DNA from: Paraferrimonas sedimenticola
Lineage (GTDB): Bacteria > Pseudomonadota > Gammaproteobacteria > Enterobacterales > Shewanellaceae
Reading direction: 5' to 3'
NCBI RefSeq assembly: GCF_002282855.1
Contig: NZ_NRIR01000007.1
Location: 124,001 to 188,000, forward strand
DNA length: 64,000 nucleotides
Under the pieces are notes generated by a model. That model searched no databases. It was not told the DNA's origin and saw only the letters and a list, made by a program, of their open reading frames with translations. Numbering within the stretch: the first letter of the stretch is position 1; each line of letters opens with the position of its first letter. Position numbers and translations under genes: made by a program. Positions 53,131 to 63,744 of this stretch are shown one piece after another.

Positions 53131-53904
53131 TTACAAGCCGGGAATGGTGCCCGAGAATTCAAGCGGATAGCGCCCTTTGGCATCCGGTCGGCCCAAAAAG
53201 CTCAACACTTGTTGCAACTCTTTTGGTTGGGTTTCTACCTGACGCACGCTGCCCGTTAGTTGGTACTTACCACCCTCTAACAACCTTAGCTGGCCCAGAA
53301 CTCCCAATTGATTGCTGTCTTCCGTTGCTACTGCTACTAGCTCACCCGCGTCGCAACTCAAGCCTAAGTTGAAGTTGCCCAAACCAAAATCGCCAAAATT
53401 ATTAGCCGCTTCTAGGTTAACTACCTCTAGCGAGCCCATCAGCGTTTCACACCAAGGTTGTCCTTGTTGCGCGTCGCGTAACAACAAATCGACCTGACCG
53501 CTGGCTTGGGTGCGCATCGGCAGGCTGTTGGCCGGTAGCCAGTAGCTGATATCTGCAGTGAGTTTTAGCTGATTGACAAACGCGCCAGAAAAGCCGTAAC
53601 CCAGCTCGCCATTACCGTGCAGGTAAGAACGGCTATCGCCCACCTGCACTGCCGCTTCAAGCTTACCCATCAGCAGTTTGGAGGTATGAATTTGCCAGCG
53701 CAAATACTCGATGCGCTTACCATCAATATTCAGCTGACCTATCTCTCCATTCCATAAGGAACCGGTGACGCCGGACAAGCTGACGTTGTTTGGCAGTGGC
53801 GCCAGTTGGGCAACAAAGCGTGCGGGCAAAAGCACCAGCATGAACACCAGATATAAAAGCACGCTTAGAATAATTATCTTAACTTTGGACACTCGAATTC
53901 CCAC
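53131..53904 (-). CDS. gspN: Type II secretion protein N
   Basis: A 257-residue GspN: one N-terminal membrane helix (about 8-26) and a periplasmic beta-rich domain with the SLWNGEIGQLNIDGKRIEYLRW block and the C-terminal GRPDAKGRYPLEFSGTIP. GspN is found in only part of T2SS operons; its role is accessory. The start is GTG 53904, overlapping the gspM stop (TAGTG). Last gene of the operon. Confidence 0.88.
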   Translation of the reverse strand: MGIRVSKVKIIILSVLLYLVFMLVLLPARFVAQLAPLPNNVSLSGVTGSLWNGEIGQLNIDGKRIEYLRWQIHTSKLLMGKLEAAVQVGDSRSYLHGNGELGYGFSGAFVNQLKLTADISYWLPANSLPMRTQASGQVDLLLRDAQQGQPWCETLMGSLEVVNLEAANNFGDFGLGNFNLGLSCDAGELVAVATEDSNQLGVLGQLRLLEGGKYQLTGSVRQVETQPKELQQVLSFLGRPDAKGRYPLEFSGTIPGL

Positions 53905-54374
53905 TATTTGGCCAGACTCAGGCGACGCACTCGTACAACGCCCGGAACATCGGTTTCGGTGACTTCAATGTTCTCGATTTGAACCCCGTGTTGATTCACC
54001 AACAACACCAGCCAGTTGACTATGTTCTCAAACGGCGCGTCTTCCATGCTCAGCTGCAACTTGTTATTGCTTGGGTTATAGCGTGTCACATTGAGCTTGT
54101 AGTTTTGCGCGCTGCGACTAACGATACTTTGTAGGCTGCCCGAGCTGGACTGAGTGCCAGCTCCCGAGGCACGCAAGCTGGCGATGCGATCGCCCACTTG
54201 CTGCACGTGAGCTAGGGTGCGCAACTGCGCCTTGTAACGGTTTTGCGCTTCGTCTCTGGCATCTGCAATCGGCGACCAAATTGCCCAGTAAAAAATGGCA
54301 ACTAAGGTCAGCGCACCGGCGATGGCCACAATTTGACGCTCGCGTTGGTTCAGATTTTCCCACCATTCCTGCAT
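53904..54374 (-). CDS. gspM: Type II secretion protein M
   Basis: A 156-residue GspM: short cytoplasmic start (WENLNQRERQIVAIAG), one membrane helix (about 14-32), then a periplasmic ferredoxin-like domain with an amphipathic helix. It binds GspL in the inner-membrane platform. Two bases separate it from gspL. Confidence 0.9.
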   Translation of the reverse strand: MQEWWENLNQRERQIVAIAGALTLVAIFYWAIWSPIADARDEAQNRYKAQLRTLAHVQQVGDRIASLRASGAGTQSSSGSLQSIVSRSAQNYKLNVTRYNPSNNKLQLSMEDAPFENIVNWLVLLVNQHGVQIENIEVTETDVPGVVRVRRLSLAK

Positions 54375-54376
54375 GG

Positions 54377-55579
54377 CTATCGCTCCTTGATGGTAATGGT
54401 GCCGGTGATCATCTCACCAGAATCGTTCATCGAGCCGGCATTCACATCAAATTGTTGTGAGGCCAGATTCTGGAATTGCTCGATGTGGGCAAAGTTCTCT
54501 GCCTTAATGCTCAAGCGCAATTCCTGACGATTGGCGTCGTAGCGAATACCGGATAGTTTAAGACTTGGCACCTCTTCAAAGGCCTTGTCCAGCTCGTCCA
54601 TCACGCTGAACAACTGGCTGCCCTCACCGCCGCCTTGCAACTCGCGCAGCTTGCTGTCGATTTGAGTGCGAACCAGACCTTTGCGTGGAGTGCTGTTGAA
54701 CAGCTGCTGGTAAACTTTGCTGGCCTGCTCTTCTAACGCGTCCGCTTCGGCGTTGTACAAGTACCACTGCAAACCGTTATTGAGCATACCAAGCAGCAGG
54801 CACACACCTGCAACTACAGCCACTTTTTGCCACAACTTAAAGGCTTTAAAGTATTCGCGCTTTGGTGCAAACTCGCCAGATAACAAGTTCATTGGCGCTT
54901 TAGCCGCGCCTTTCGCCAATACCAACAGGGGCAGCTCTAGGGTTTGCTGACGCACCTCGAGCATGGGCAGCTCTAGTGGCGAGTAGGCCGCCACGCTAAT
55001 TGGGTCGCGCTCTTCATCCGCGGCGTCCGCAACTTCTTTAGCGGCCAATAGCGACAGCCACTCAGGACTGACACTCATGCCTTGGCCGGCTTGTAAGCGC
55101 AGTAGCCACTGCTCGCCTAACTGAATTGCCGACCACTGCTCTGAATCGTGAGGTAGCGACAAGACATCGATAACCATCTTGCGTGGCGTCAATTCAGCAG
55201 CGGCAAGCCAATCGAGCCATTGGCTCATTTGCGCTTTGGCTACCACCGCCACCGAGGCAATGTTGTTGTCAATTGGGCCGACCACAAAGTGGCACTGCTC
55301 TACGTCTTGCGCGAGCTCTTCTTCGAGCATAAAGGGCAAAGCCTTCAGCGCTTGACGCTGGCCTTTCTCGGGCAATTCGACTTGAGTTAAAGTCACCGCC
55401 TCGGCGCTAACTAGTACATCCAGGGTTTTACCCCGAGCGCGCTCGGTCAGCTCTTCAAGCTGTCCAGCGTTGGCCAGTTCACCACTGGCAATCACTTCGT
55501 CTTCGGTCGTGGAGTACAGCAACCAGCTAATTGGCTGATCGAAATCCCTGCCTAAGCGAATGTAGACTTGTTCGCTCAT
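54377..55579 (-). CDS. gspL: Type II secretion protein L
   Basis: A 400-residue GspL. The cytoplasmic actin-like domain (about 1-240), which docks the ATPase GspE, includes LPFMLEEELAQDVEQCHF; one membrane helix (about 258-277); periplasmic ferredoxin-like domain to the end. The start overlaps the gspK stop by four bases. Confidence 0.92.
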   Translation of the reverse strand: MSEQVYIRLGRDFDQPISWLLYSTTEDEVIASGELANAGQLEELTERARGKTLDVLVSAEAVTLTQVELPEKGQRQALKALPFMLEEELAQDVEQCHFVVGPIDNNIASVAVVAKAQMSQWLDWLAAAELTPRKMVIDVLSLPHDSEQWSAIQLGEQWLLRLQAGQGMSVSPEWLSLLAAKEVADAADEERDPISVAAYSPLELPMLEVRQQTLELPLLVLAKGAAKAPMNLLSGEFAPKREYFKAFKLWQKVAVVAGVCLLLGMLNNGLQWYLYNAEADALEEQASKVYQQLFNSTPRKGLVRTQIDSKLRELQGGGEGSQLFSVMDELDKAFEEVPSLKLSGIRYDANRQELRLSIKAENFAHIEQFQNLASQQFDVNAGSMNDSGEMITGTITIKER

Positions 55580-56571
55580 CGTTGCCCTCCGTATTGGCGG
55601 GTTAGCGTTTGCATTTGGTTGTTTCCACCTTTCTTCATCACACTTGAGAGCCTAAAAATGCTCTCGTCGAGACGGGCCGCGGCCTGTACATCAAAATAAC
55701 TACTACTCACGGAAAGACTGCTCTTAGCGGCACCGTCGAGCTGCAAACCTCGCACTGCCGACTCTTGCCAGAAGTCTTCCATTTTCTCCCAGCCAGAGCT
55801 GGGGCGTTGATTCAATAAATTCTGCGCTTCACCAAGACTGATTTGCCCTTGAAGCATGCCCACTAACAACGCCGCTTGTTCCGGCTTTAAGGTGTTTACG
55901 TTAAGCACCTGAGTCGTGTCCCCGGGAATGGCACAAACGTAATCTTGTAATTTCTGATACACCTGCTGGCTGTAACCTATCACTGCTCTGAGCTCGCTGC
56001 GGTGATTCATCAGCGTATTAGCGGCGCGGTATGGTACCTGGCGACTCTCGTAATCGGCATCTTCGGCGCCGTATGGGCTTGTGACGGTATCGCTGTCAGT
56101 GTAGTCCTTGAGCGTATGGGTCAATCGTTCCGCCCCATAACTGTCGAACTCCAAGGCTTCCAACATCGCCTGATACTGGCGTCCTGGCAAGCCCAAAACA
56201 AACCCAGAGTTGGCCTGCTTCTCTTGCTCAGTGGCTTCAACGCTCACTGCGTTGAGGTTAAAACACGAACGCAAATCCTTAATTCGCCCGGCGATTTGGC
56301 CTTCATCCACCGGAAATACAATGTTGGGGCTTGCCCAGTATTGTTGCAAATGCACTCGGCCTTCGCTGTCGTCTAGATCCTGTTTTAACACTTTTTTGGC
56401 CAGCTCTTCGGCGGCCATGGCGTACCAGTAGGCCTGATGATATTGCGCCTGATTCAAAGTGCGTTGCACCGCCAGTTGGCTGCGGCCGTTGATGTCCACG
56501 GCCAAGGCTGCAATCACAGCCACCACCAGCAACACAATCAGCAAGGCCATGCCTTGTTGTCGCTTAGCCAT
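55576..56571 (-). CDS. gspK: Type II secretion minor pseudopilin K
   Basis: A 331-residue minor pseudopilin. The prepilin site follows MAKRQQG; the mature end is MALLIVLLVVAVIAA, lacking Glu5, as usual for GspK. The large globular domain carries a helix-hairpin part (LNVNTLKPEQAALL). GspK caps the pseudopilus tip with GspI and GspJ. Its start overlaps the gspJ stop by one base. Confidence 0.92.
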   Translation of the reverse strand: MAKRQQGMALLIVLLVVAVIAALAVDINGRSQLAVQRTLNQAQYHQAYWYAMAAEELAKKVLKQDLDDSEGRVHLQQYWASPNIVFPVDEGQIAGRIKDLRSCFNLNAVSVEATEQEKQANSGFVLGLPGRQYQAMLEALEFDSYGAERLTHTLKDYTDSDTVTSPYGAEDADYESRQVPYRAANTLMNHRSELRAVIGYSQQVYQKLQDYVCAIPGDTTQVLNVNTLKPEQAALLVGMLQGQISLGEAQNLLNQRPSSGWEKMEDFWQESAVRGLQLDGAAKSSLSVSSSYFDVQAAARLDESIFRLSSVMKKGGNNQMQTLTRQYGGQR

Positions 56572-57311
56572 TACTCGGGCTCTCCGTCTTCGCGGGAGCT
56601 ACTGCCAGAGTTGTTGTTACCCGAGTTATTGCCCGAGTTGTTGTTATTATTGTTGCCGTTGTTATTGCCGCCATTCTCTTCGTCGCTGTCATTGGCGCCG
56701 CCGGTTTGGCCACCAGGCAATAAGAACTTGCGCAGCAATTTACTGTTGTCCTCAAACTCCACCTCCAGGGCTATGCCTTTAGGCAGCAATTCAGCGGTCA
56801 CTTCTTGAGTCCAGCTCTTGTCGTAAAAGAAGGAATAGCGCACCGCCAGTACTTCCTCGGCGATCACGGTTATGGTTGGCTCCTCGCCAATGATAGGCTC
56901 AGGCAGAGGAAAGTGCAGCCGCTCCAAGCGCCCTTCAAACACTCGGTAGGCCACGCTTTGTAAGCTGCCTCGCGGCAACACACCGTCTGGGTTCAACCAG
57001 CCCAGTCGATGAAAAATCAGGGTTTCGCTGTCGGATTCTAGCAAGTTGGTGCCATGAACTAGCACCGCACTGCCGTGCTCTTCCTCACCGCGAAAGGTGC
57101 GCGCGACCATTTGGCTAAAGTCGCGCTCCATGGCCCACATGCCTTGCTGCAGGCCTTTCAAGTGATCTGTGTATTGTTTGGTTTGCTCATCTTGGCTCAA
57201 CACAGTTTGCAGCACCGCATTGCTGGCTAGGCCTATCAAACTAAAGATGGCAATCGCAATCAGCATTTCCAGCAAGGTGAAACCGCGCGTGTTAGTCGAG
57301 TTTCGCGACAT
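56571..57311 (-). CDS. gspJ: Type II secretion minor pseudopilin J with Asn/Gly tail
   Basis: A 246-residue minor pseudopilin. Prepilin cleavage follows RG in MSRNSTNTRG, then FTLLEMLIAIAIFSL with Glu5. The globular domain ends near residue 197. An unusual low-complexity tail of about 49 residues, dominated by Asn, Gly, Ser and acidic residues, follows to the end and is not typical of GspJ. GGAGG lies nine bases before the ATG, inside the gspI 3' end (20-base overlap). Confidence 0.9.
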   Translation of the reverse strand: MSRNSTNTRGFTLLEMLIAIAIFSLIGLASNAVLQTVLSQDEQTKQYTDHLKGLQQGMWAMERDFSQMVARTFRGEEEHGSAVLVHGTNLLESDSETLIFHRLGWLNPDGVLPRGSLQSVAYRVFEGRLERLHFPLPEPIIGEEPTITVIAEEVLAVRYSFFYDKSWTQEVTAELLPKGIALEVEFEDNSKLLRKFLLPGGQTGGANDSDEENGGNNNGNNNNNNSGNNSGNNNSGSSSREDGEPE

Positions 57312-57657
57312 AACTGCTCACCTCCATGGTTATCCGCTCGTAGCGGCTATCTTCGCTGATTAAAATAGTGACCTTGCGAAACTTCTCGTCGTTGGTTTTC
57401 TCAACTACCCGCTTCCAGTACCAAGTCTTTTCTAACTGCTCGACATCGCCACGCTTCTCGCCCACTTCAGGAAATGGCTCAACCAGCAGAGTCTCAACCA
57501 TCTGGTTGTCCGCTACCCATTGGGCCAAAGTGCGGGTTTTGAGCACCGGCATATTGCTGATTTGCGCACTCAAACTCTTGGCAATCGACACCGCAGCAAT
57601 CGAGAAGATGGTCAAAGCCACCATGACTTCCAGCAAGGTCATTCCGCGCTGTTTCAT
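57292..57657 (-). CDS. gspI: Type II secretion minor pseudopilin I
   Basis: A 121-residue minor pseudopilin: prepilin leader MKQRG, then MTLLEVMVALTIFSI with Glu5. It forms the pseudopilus tip with J and K. The start overlaps the gspH stop by four bases. Confidence 0.92.
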   Translation of the reverse strand: MKQRGMTLLEVMVALTIFSIAAVSIAKSLSAQISNMPVLKTRTLAQWVADNQMVETLLVEPFPEVGEKRGDVEQLEKTWYWKRVVEKTNDEKFRKVTILISEDSRYERITMEVSSYVAKLD

Positions 57658-58307
57658 AGGTCGGCCTCGATGAAGTCTTGCTCAGTCTCAAGGATTTTCA
57701 TCCGCCCTAAGCTGTCGGATATCACCATGACTTCAATGTCTTCGTTCTGGTCGTTCTTGGCGGTTAACAGCAACTCAAAGGCACTGATTTCCCCAGAGGG
57801 AAACAGCATGACTTGGGGCTCGGGAAACTTTTTGGTCAGTGTGGATTCCACTTCAGCAAATGGCTCGTCAAACCAAGACTCAGATTCATCTTCGTCTTGT
57901 TTCAGCGGCAAACCGTCCACGGTCAACTCAAACTCCATCCCTTGCTCGAGATAGCGTTTCTGGAATTGACGCTTGTGCGTTATGGGGATCCACTTGGGGC
58001 GATTGCTCTTAGTGCGACGCTCTTTGGCCGCTTGCTCAGATTCGGTGGCTTGCTGAATTTCGTCGTCGTACACCACGAAATAGTAATGGTCGTCTTCGAC
58101 AACGATACCGGCCCAACGGCCAGATAGAGTCACTTCTTGCAGCGCCATTTCGGTCACTGCGACAAACTTGCGCGCCTGTTTGCTGAGCTGATCCTTAACC
58201 GGATCATTGTTAATACTCAGTACAACCGCGGCTGCCGCCAGCCCCATTAGAAGGGCCACCAGCATCACCTCAAGTAAGGTAAAGCCCTGTTGGCGGCGCG
58301 CAGTCAT
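57654..58307 (-). CDS. gspH: Type II secretion minor pseudopilin H
   Basis: A 217-residue minor pseudopilin: leader MTARRQQG, then FTLLEVMLVALLMGL. It links the tip complex to the major pseudopilin shaft. The globular domain contains an acidic stretch (KQDEDESESWFDEPFAEVE, about 136-155). It lies six bases from gspG. Confidence 0.9.
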   Translation of the reverse strand: MTARRQQGFTLLEVMLVALLMGLAAAAVVLSINNDPVKDQLSKQARKFVAVTEMALQEVTLSGRWAGIVVEDDHYYFVVYDDEIQQATESEQAAKERRTKSNRPKWIPITHKRQFQKRYLEQGMEFELTVDGLPLKQDEDESESWFDEPFAEVESTLTKKFPEPQVMLFPSGEISAFELLLTAKNDQNEDIEVMVISDSLGRMKILETEQDFIEADL

Positions 58308-58313
58308 GAGGCA

Positions 58314-58748
58314 TTAAATCTCGTTTAGGTTCCAGTTACCGATGTCGTCTTCGGTGCCTGGTTCCATGTCTGGACCCATGCTAAATACATCAACACGGCC
58401 ATTTTCGCCCGGGCTGATTAGCAAGTATTCGTTGCCCCAAGGATCGGTTGGCAAACGCTTGATAAAACCGCCGTCAGGGTAGTTGCGAGGTTCAGGTGAG
58501 ATGTTTGGCTTGTTTACCAATGCATCCAGACCCTGCTCGGTAGTCGGGTAGCGGTTGTTGTTCAGCTTGTACATGTCCAACGCGCTCTCTAGCGCCACAA
58601 TGTCAGACACGGCTTTTTGGCGGTCAGCCTGTTCTTTGTTGCCCATCAAGTTAGGCACCACCAGCGACGCTAAGATCCCCAGGATCACAATCACTACCAT
58701 GACTTCTAACAGGGTAAAACCGCGTTGCTTTTGGTTCGCTTGTCTCAT
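58314..58748 (-). CDS. gspG: Type II secretion major pseudopilin G
   Basis: A 144-residue major pseudopilin. Leader MRQANQKQRG, then FTLLEVMVVIVILGILASLVVPNL; the C-terminal loop (DPWGNEYLLISPGENGRVDVFS) carries the conserved calcium-binding residues. The start at 58748 is preferred to 58784: it gives the usual short leader, with a purine-rich GAGAGAG upstream. Confidence 0.94.
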   Translation of the reverse strand: MRQANQKQRGFTLLEVMVVIVILGILASLVVPNLMGNKEQADRQKAVSDIVALESALDMYKLNNNRYPTTEQGLDALVNKPNISPEPRNYPDGGFIKRLPTDPWGNEYLLISPGENGRVDVFSMGPDMEPGTEDDIGNWNLNEI

Positions 58749-58776
58749 TACTCTCTCTCTTGTTCGGTTGGCCGTT

Positions 58777-59997
58777 CTAGCCAATCATATTATTCAATTC
58801 TAAGATAGGTTGCAGGATGGCCATCACAATAAACAACACCACTCCAGCCATAGTTACCACTAACATGGGTTCAAACACACCCAGTGCCAAATTCACCTGA
58901 CCTTCGAACTCTCTGTCCTGATTGTCCGCTGCCCGCTCTAGCATTTGTTCCAACTGCCCAGACTTCTCGCCCGAGGCAATCATGTACAGCATCATGGGCG
59001 GAAACAGCTTGGTGTTGTGCAGCGCCGCACGCAAACTGGTACCTTCACGCACTCGATTGGTGGCGTCGGCCACCGCCGCTTTCACTTTCTTGTTTAGCAG
59101 TACGTCGCTGGCGATTCTCATTGCATCCAATAGTGGGACAGCGCTGGCAGTCAAAATACTCAATGTTCTTGCAAATCGAGCGGTATTCAAGCCTTTAGCC
59201 ACTTTGCCGATCACCGGCACATTAAGGATCCACTCGTCATAGGCCATGCGAATGTTGGGCTTTTGCAGTAGGCGTTGCGCCACCACCATAGCCACCATTA
59301 TCGCCCCGAGTAAATACAGCCCATAACCGCGAACAAAGTCCGACGCGCCGATTAGGAATAAGGTGGTACCCGGCAGGTCTTGACCCATGTGCTCAAACTG
59401 GCTGATAACTTGTGGCACCACAGCGGATAGCAATACCGCGATAACGCCAATCGCTACCAGAGTTAGCATTACCGGATAAATCATCGCCTGAGTCAGCTTG
59501 GACTTAAGCTGTTGGCGACGCTCGGTGTAGTCAGCTAAACGATTGAGCACCACTTCTAAGTGACCGGACTTCTCACCCGAGGCCACCATGGCCACAAATA
59601 GCTCATCAAACACGTGGGGAAATTCGGCCAGCGAATCAGCCATAGAGTAGCCTTCCACAACTCGTGAGCGCACCGCCATGATCATCGAAGACAACCGCGC
59701 TTTCTCGGTCTGCTGAGCCACCGCTTTCAACGCTTCTTCGATTGGCATACCCGAGGCCACCAAAGTGGCCAACTGTCGGGTCAAAAGCGCCAGCTCTTCA
59801 GCCGAGATCTTGCGCTTAAACAGCGGCGCTTTGATCTTGCGCTGTTTTTGTTCTTTCTCCGCCACTGGCTCAATTGCGGTCGGCATTAAGCCTTTTTCGC
59901 GCAGCAGAGCACGCGCCTGGCGGGCGGTATCTGCTTCAATCACTCCGTTGGCTTTCTTACCCGCTTTGGATAGAGCCTTATACTCAAACGCCGGCAT
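58777..59997 (-). CDS. gspF: Type II secretion platform protein F
   Basis: A 406-residue polytopic protein with two repeated cytoplasmic four-helix domains and three membrane helices (about 172-192, 222-242, 376-400). The FEYKALSKAGKKANGVIEAD start and both SGEKSG repeats, in MVASGEKSGHLE and MIASGEKSGQLE, are characteristic. It anchors GspE and the growing pseudopilus. Confidence 0.94.
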   Translation of the reverse strand: MPAFEYKALSKAGKKANGVIEADTARQARALLREKGLMPTAIEPVAEKEQKQRKIKAPLFKRKISAEELALLTRQLATLVASGMPIEEALKAVAQQTEKARLSSMIMAVRSRVVEGYSMADSLAEFPHVFDELFVAMVASGEKSGHLEVVLNRLADYTERRQQLKSKLTQAMIYPVMLTLVAIGVIAVLLSAVVPQVISQFEHMGQDLPGTTLFLIGASDFVRGYGLYLLGAIMVAMVVAQRLLQKPNIRMAYDEWILNVPVIGKVAKGLNTARFARTLSILTASAVPLLDAMRIASDVLLNKKVKAAVADATNRVREGTSLRAALHNTKLFPPMMLYMIASGEKSGQLEQMLERAADNQDREFEGQVNLALGVFEPMLVVTMAGVVLFIVMAILQPILELNNMIG

Positions 59998-60000
59998 GGA

Positions 60001-61584
60001 TTATTCCTCGCGAGTTACGCGCAATACTTCTTCGAGTGTAGTGATACCCAGAAGTACTTTTTCCACGCCGTCTTGTCGAATGCTCGGGCTGATACCGCGA
60101 ATATGACGCTCAATGGCCAGCTCACCTTTGCCGTTGTGTATCAGCTCGCGCACATCGTCATCCACGACAAGTAGCTCGTGAATGCCGGTACGGCCGCGAT
60201 AACCGTTGTAGTTACAGTGCTCACAACCATGGGCTCGGTAAATAATGCCTTCATGCTCTGGGCCTATGCCCAGTAGCTCTTGCTCGCGCTCATCGGCTTT
60301 GTGCGGGACTTTGCAATCTGGGCACAGGGTACGCACCAATCGCTGCGCTAAAACGCCAAGTAAACTGGAAGAAACTAGGAAGGGCTCAACCCCCATGTCC
60401 TGCAATCGCGTAATCGCACCTGAAGCGGTGTTAGTGTGAAGAGTCGATAGTACCAAGTGACCAGTAAGCGAGGCCTGAACGCCGATTTGGCCGGTTTCCA
60501 GGTCGCGAATCTCACCTACCATCACCACGTCCGGGTCTTGACGCAAAATCGCGCGCAAGCCACGGGCAAAGGTCATGTCGACCTTGGTGTTGACCTGAGT
60601 CTGACCAATGCCGTCTAACTCGTATTCGATAGGATCTTCGACCGTCAGAATGTTGCGGTCGCGAGAGTTAATTTCATTAAGGCCAGCATATAGGGTGGTC
60701 GACTTACCAGAACCGGTTGGACCGGTCACCAAAATAATACCGTGCGGTTTGCGAATTAGGTCGTCAAAGTCTTTGCGTACGCTTGGGGTCATACCCAGCT
60801 GGGCCAAATCCAAACGGCCGGCGTTTTTGTCCAACAAACGCAGTACTACTCGCTCGCCGTGGCTTGAAGGCATGGTCGACACACGCACATCCACTGCACG
60901 TCCACCGATACGCAGGGAAATACGACCGTCTTGCGGTACCCGCTTCTCGGCGATGTCCAAACGCGCCATTACCTTGATACGTGAGACCAACAAAGAGGAA
61001 AGCTTGCGGTTGGGCTTGAGCACTTCCTTGAGAACGCCATCGACGCGAAAACGCACCACCAGCTGCTTCTCGTAAGTCTCGATGTGAATATCCGAAGCTT
61101 CTTCTTTAATGGCCTCAGACAGTAGCGCGTTGATCAATTTGATGATCGGCGCGTCGTCTTCGCTCTCGAGCAAGTCTTCGGTTTGTGGCAGCTCTTCAGC
61201 AAGAGTGAACAAGTCCATCTCGTTGCCGATGTCTTCCATCATCTGCTGAGCTTCGGAGCTATCTTGCTGATAGGCCTCGGTCAGCATGGCATCGAACGCC
61301 GCTTCGTCGAGTTTGTGCAGTGGCAATTGGGCACCGCCAACACGACAGGCTTCGAGCATGGCCGGAATCGGTGTCTGGTCGGTGTAGAACAACACCAGCT
61401 CGCTCGGGTCGGCGTCGGCATGATGATGAATGGCAAGCTGGTTTCGCTTAGCAAAGGCGAAAGGCAGTCGCCAAGGCGCATGGTTTTCATGCTCCTCGTG
61501 CTGCTCTGACTCCAACTCTGGGGCCAGCTCGGCAGCGTCTAGCGCTGCCTCGGTTTCAGTGGCCTGAGCTTTGGCTTCAGTCAT
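60001..61584 (-). CDS. gspE: Type II secretion ATPase E
   Basis: A 527-residue secretion ATPase. An acidic N-terminal extension (about 1-40) precedes the GspL-binding domain; Walker A GPTGSGKS at 288-295, Asp box [12 protein letters not shown] near 365-376 and a zinc-binding tetracysteine (LCPDC ... CEHC, about 433-473) follow. It powers pseudopilus assembly. The start at 61584 is preferred to 61641: GGAAGG is near and the overlap with gspD is then only eight bases. Confidence 0.94.
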   Translation of the reverse strand: MTEAKAQATETEAALDAAELAPELESEQHEEHENHAPWRLPFAFAKRNQLAIHHHADADPSELVLFYTDQTPIPAMLEACRVGGAQLPLHKLDEAAFDAMLTEAYQQDSSEAQQMMEDIGNEMDLFTLAEELPQTEDLLESEDDAPIIKLINALLSEAIKEEASDIHIETYEKQLVVRFRVDGVLKEVLKPNRKLSSLLVSRIKVMARLDIAEKRVPQDGRISLRIGGRAVDVRVSTMPSSHGERVVLRLLDKNAGRLDLAQLGMTPSVRKDFDDLIRKPHGIILVTGPTGSGKSTTLYAGLNEINSRDRNILTVEDPIEYELDGIGQTQVNTKVDMTFARGLRAILRQDPDVVMVGEIRDLETGQIGVQASLTGHLVLSTLHTNTASGAITRLQDMGVEPFLVSSSLLGVLAQRLVRTLCPDCKVPHKADEREQELLGIGPEHEGIIYRAHGCEHCNYNGYRGRTGIHELLVVDDDVRELIHNGKGELAIERHIRGISPSIRQDGVEKVLLGITTLEEVLRVTREE

Positions 61585-63724
61585 TGTTACCTTCCGCTTG
61601 TGACTCTTGCTTGTCCTTGTTCTTCGACTTATCCAAGGCACGCAAGGTGCTATCGGTTTCGCGCTTCGGCGTGGTTAGCCCTTCACCGCTGCGGTACTGG
61701 TCAAGAATCTGGTTGACTTCGTCCGGCAGGTACTCGTCTTGATTCCACTCTTCCAAAATTGGCACTTCAGTCAGTGGCATCAGGTTAATGCCGCGCTCTT
61801 GCTGCTCAAGTTGCAGTGCGCGGAAGTAGTTGTACTTACGACCAGCAATACCTGACATGGTCACACCATCGCGAATAATGGTTGGCTTAATGAATACCAT
61901 CAAGTTGGTCTTGCGCTTAGACGAATTGGACGATTTGAACAGGTGGCCAATCACTGGAATATCGCCCAAGAAAGGTACCTTTTGCACACTCTCTTGAACC
62001 TGCTCGTTCAACAGACCGCCAAGCACAACGATCTGACCCGAGTCGGCCATCACAGTCGTCGTTAGACGGCGGGTGGCAAAGGTCACGTCAATCGCGGTTT
62101 GACCGTTGACGTTGGACACTTCCTGCTCAATGGTCAGCTTAACCGACTTACCTTCGTTAATTTGAGGCACCACTTTGAGCTTCACACCCACTTCTTTACG
62201 CTCAACGGTAGAGAATGGATTGTCGTTGTTTGAACCCGCGGTTGAACCGGTCAAAATTGGCACTTCATCACCAACGATAAATGACGCTTCTTGGTTGTCT
62301 AGGGTAGTAATCGACGGAGTCGCTAGCACGTTAGAGTTGGTGTCAGACGATACCGCTTGTACCAAGGCGCCAAAGTCACCAAAAGCAACACCCCAAGCCA
62401 TACCGTTAACTTTGCCTAAGCTCTGGGCTAGTAGAGTAATGTCACCGCGCTTTTCTGGGTTTTCGGTACACACACCGTTTTCAGAACAAACCGTGGTGCC
62501 CTTTTCTGGCTGGGCTTGCCAAATACCGGCGCCCACTTCGCCAATGCTCGGCCCCAAGTTATTAAACTGAGTAAAACCACCGGCTGCGCTGGCCCACTGC
62601 ACACCAAAACCGACGTTATCGCCTTCGGCCACTTCAACAATAATGGCTTCAACCAGCACCTGAGCGCGGCGAATGTCCAACTGGCGAATGACGCTATCTA
62701 GGGTGCGCATCTGATCCGGTTCGGCATTGATCACCAATGCATTGGTGTCGTTGTGCGCCATGATGGTGATTTTCTTACGCGAGCCTTTGCTGCGAGACGC
62801 GGTTGAATTGCCGCCACCTGACTGAGCTTCTGCTTGAGCTTGCAAGGTCTCAGCAAAACCCGATAGCACCTGCTCAAGATCTTCGGCTTTAGCGTGCTTG
62901 AGGTAAACCACCTTGGTGTTACCGGTGTTTTCTAGCTCGCCGTCCAAGCGTTTAACCAACTCTTCGACGCGCTTGCGGCTCTTCTCGTCACCACTAATGA
63001 TGACAGAGTTTGTGCGCTCATCAGCAACCACTTTTGGCGCTTTACCGGCGCCTTGGTTTTGGCCCTGCGCTCGGTACAAAGACTCGACAATGCGAACCAT
63101 CTCGCCGGCAGAAGCAAATTTAAGCTTAACTACCTTCATGTCAGTGTCGCCCTGGCGGTCGACGCGCTTAACCACTTCGACGAGCTTGTTCACCGTCGCT
63201 GCGCGACCTGTGATCATCAGAACGTTTGACGGGTCGTAGTTCACCACGTTACCGCCACCAGCATTGTCGTTTAGCTGGCGTAGCAATGGCGCTAACTGTT
63301 TAGCTTCAACGTTGTACAAAGGCACAATGCGGGTCACCATCTCATCGCCAGCGCCGGGGGTGTCATCGTCGGCTACGCGAATGTTCGACAGTTTGGCGTC
63401 TTTGTCTTTAATGACCTTGATGATGTTGTTGTCCATCTCGACAATGGCGTAACCGTAGACTTGCAGCACGTTCTGGAAGAACTGGTAGTACTGCTCATCG
63501 GTTAGCAGGTCGTAAGAACGAACGTTGATTTTGCCGCGAACGGTGGGGTCAACAATGATGGTGCGATTGAGGTTCTTACCAACAATGTTGATGAACTCTT
63601 GAATGTCGGTGCCTTTAAAGTTCGCTGTGTATTGAGCGTCGTTGGCAAAGGCGCCTTGGCTTAACGAAACGGTGGCGGCCATCAAAGACGCCATCAAGCC
63701 CATTTTAATCCGTTTTGTAATCAT
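61577..63724 (-). CDS. gspD: Type II secretion secretin D
   Basis: A 715-residue outer-membrane secretin. Signal peptide (about 1-28, ending AFA), N0 domain ([20 protein letters not shown]), three N1-N3 repeats, then the secretin barrel with [10 protein letters not shown] and the conserved [14 protein letters not shown]; the charged C-terminal S-domain (ending [13 protein letters not shown]) would bind a pilotin if one exists. GAGGAAG is close to the ATG. Confidence 0.95.
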   Translation of the reverse strand: MITKRIKMGLMASLMAATVSLSQGAFANDAQYTANFKGTDIQEFINIVGKNLNRTIIVDPTVRGKINVRSYDLLTDEQYYQFFQNVLQVYGYAIVEMDNNIIKVIKDKDAKLSNIRVADDDTPGAGDEMVTRIVPLYNVEAKQLAPLLRQLNDNAGGGNVVNYDPSNVLMITGRAATVNKLVEVVKRVDRQGDTDMKVVKLKFASAGEMVRIVESLYRAQGQNQGAGKAPKVVADERTNSVIISGDEKSRKRVEELVKRLDGELENTGNTKVVYLKHAKAEDLEQVLSGFAETLQAQAEAQSGGGNSTASRSKGSRKKITIMAHNDTNALVINAEPDQMRTLDSVIRQLDIRRAQVLVEAIIVEVAEGDNVGFGVQWASAAGGFTQFNNLGPSIGEVGAGIWQAQPEKGTTVCSENGVCTENPEKRGDITLLAQSLGKVNGMAWGVAFGDFGALVQAVSSDTNSNVLATPSITTLDNQEASFIVGDEVPILTGSTAGSNNDNPFSTVERKEVGVKLKVVPQINEGKSVKLTIEQEVSNVNGQTAIDVTFATRRLTTTVMADSGQIVVLGGLLNEQVQESVQKVPFLGDIPVIGHLFKSSNSSKRKTNLMVFIKPTIIRDGVTMSGIAGRKYNYFRALQLEQQERGINLMPLTEVPILEEWNQDEYLPDEVNQILDQYRSGEGLTTPKRETDSTLRALDKSKNKDKQESQAEGNND

Positions 63725-63744
63725 AGCTTCCTCGATGCCAGCAC

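Noticed and set aside
56437-56808. Plus-strand frame with LLPELL-type repeats
   Set aside because: It is the complement of the Asn/Gly triplet tract of gspJ and has no start signal.
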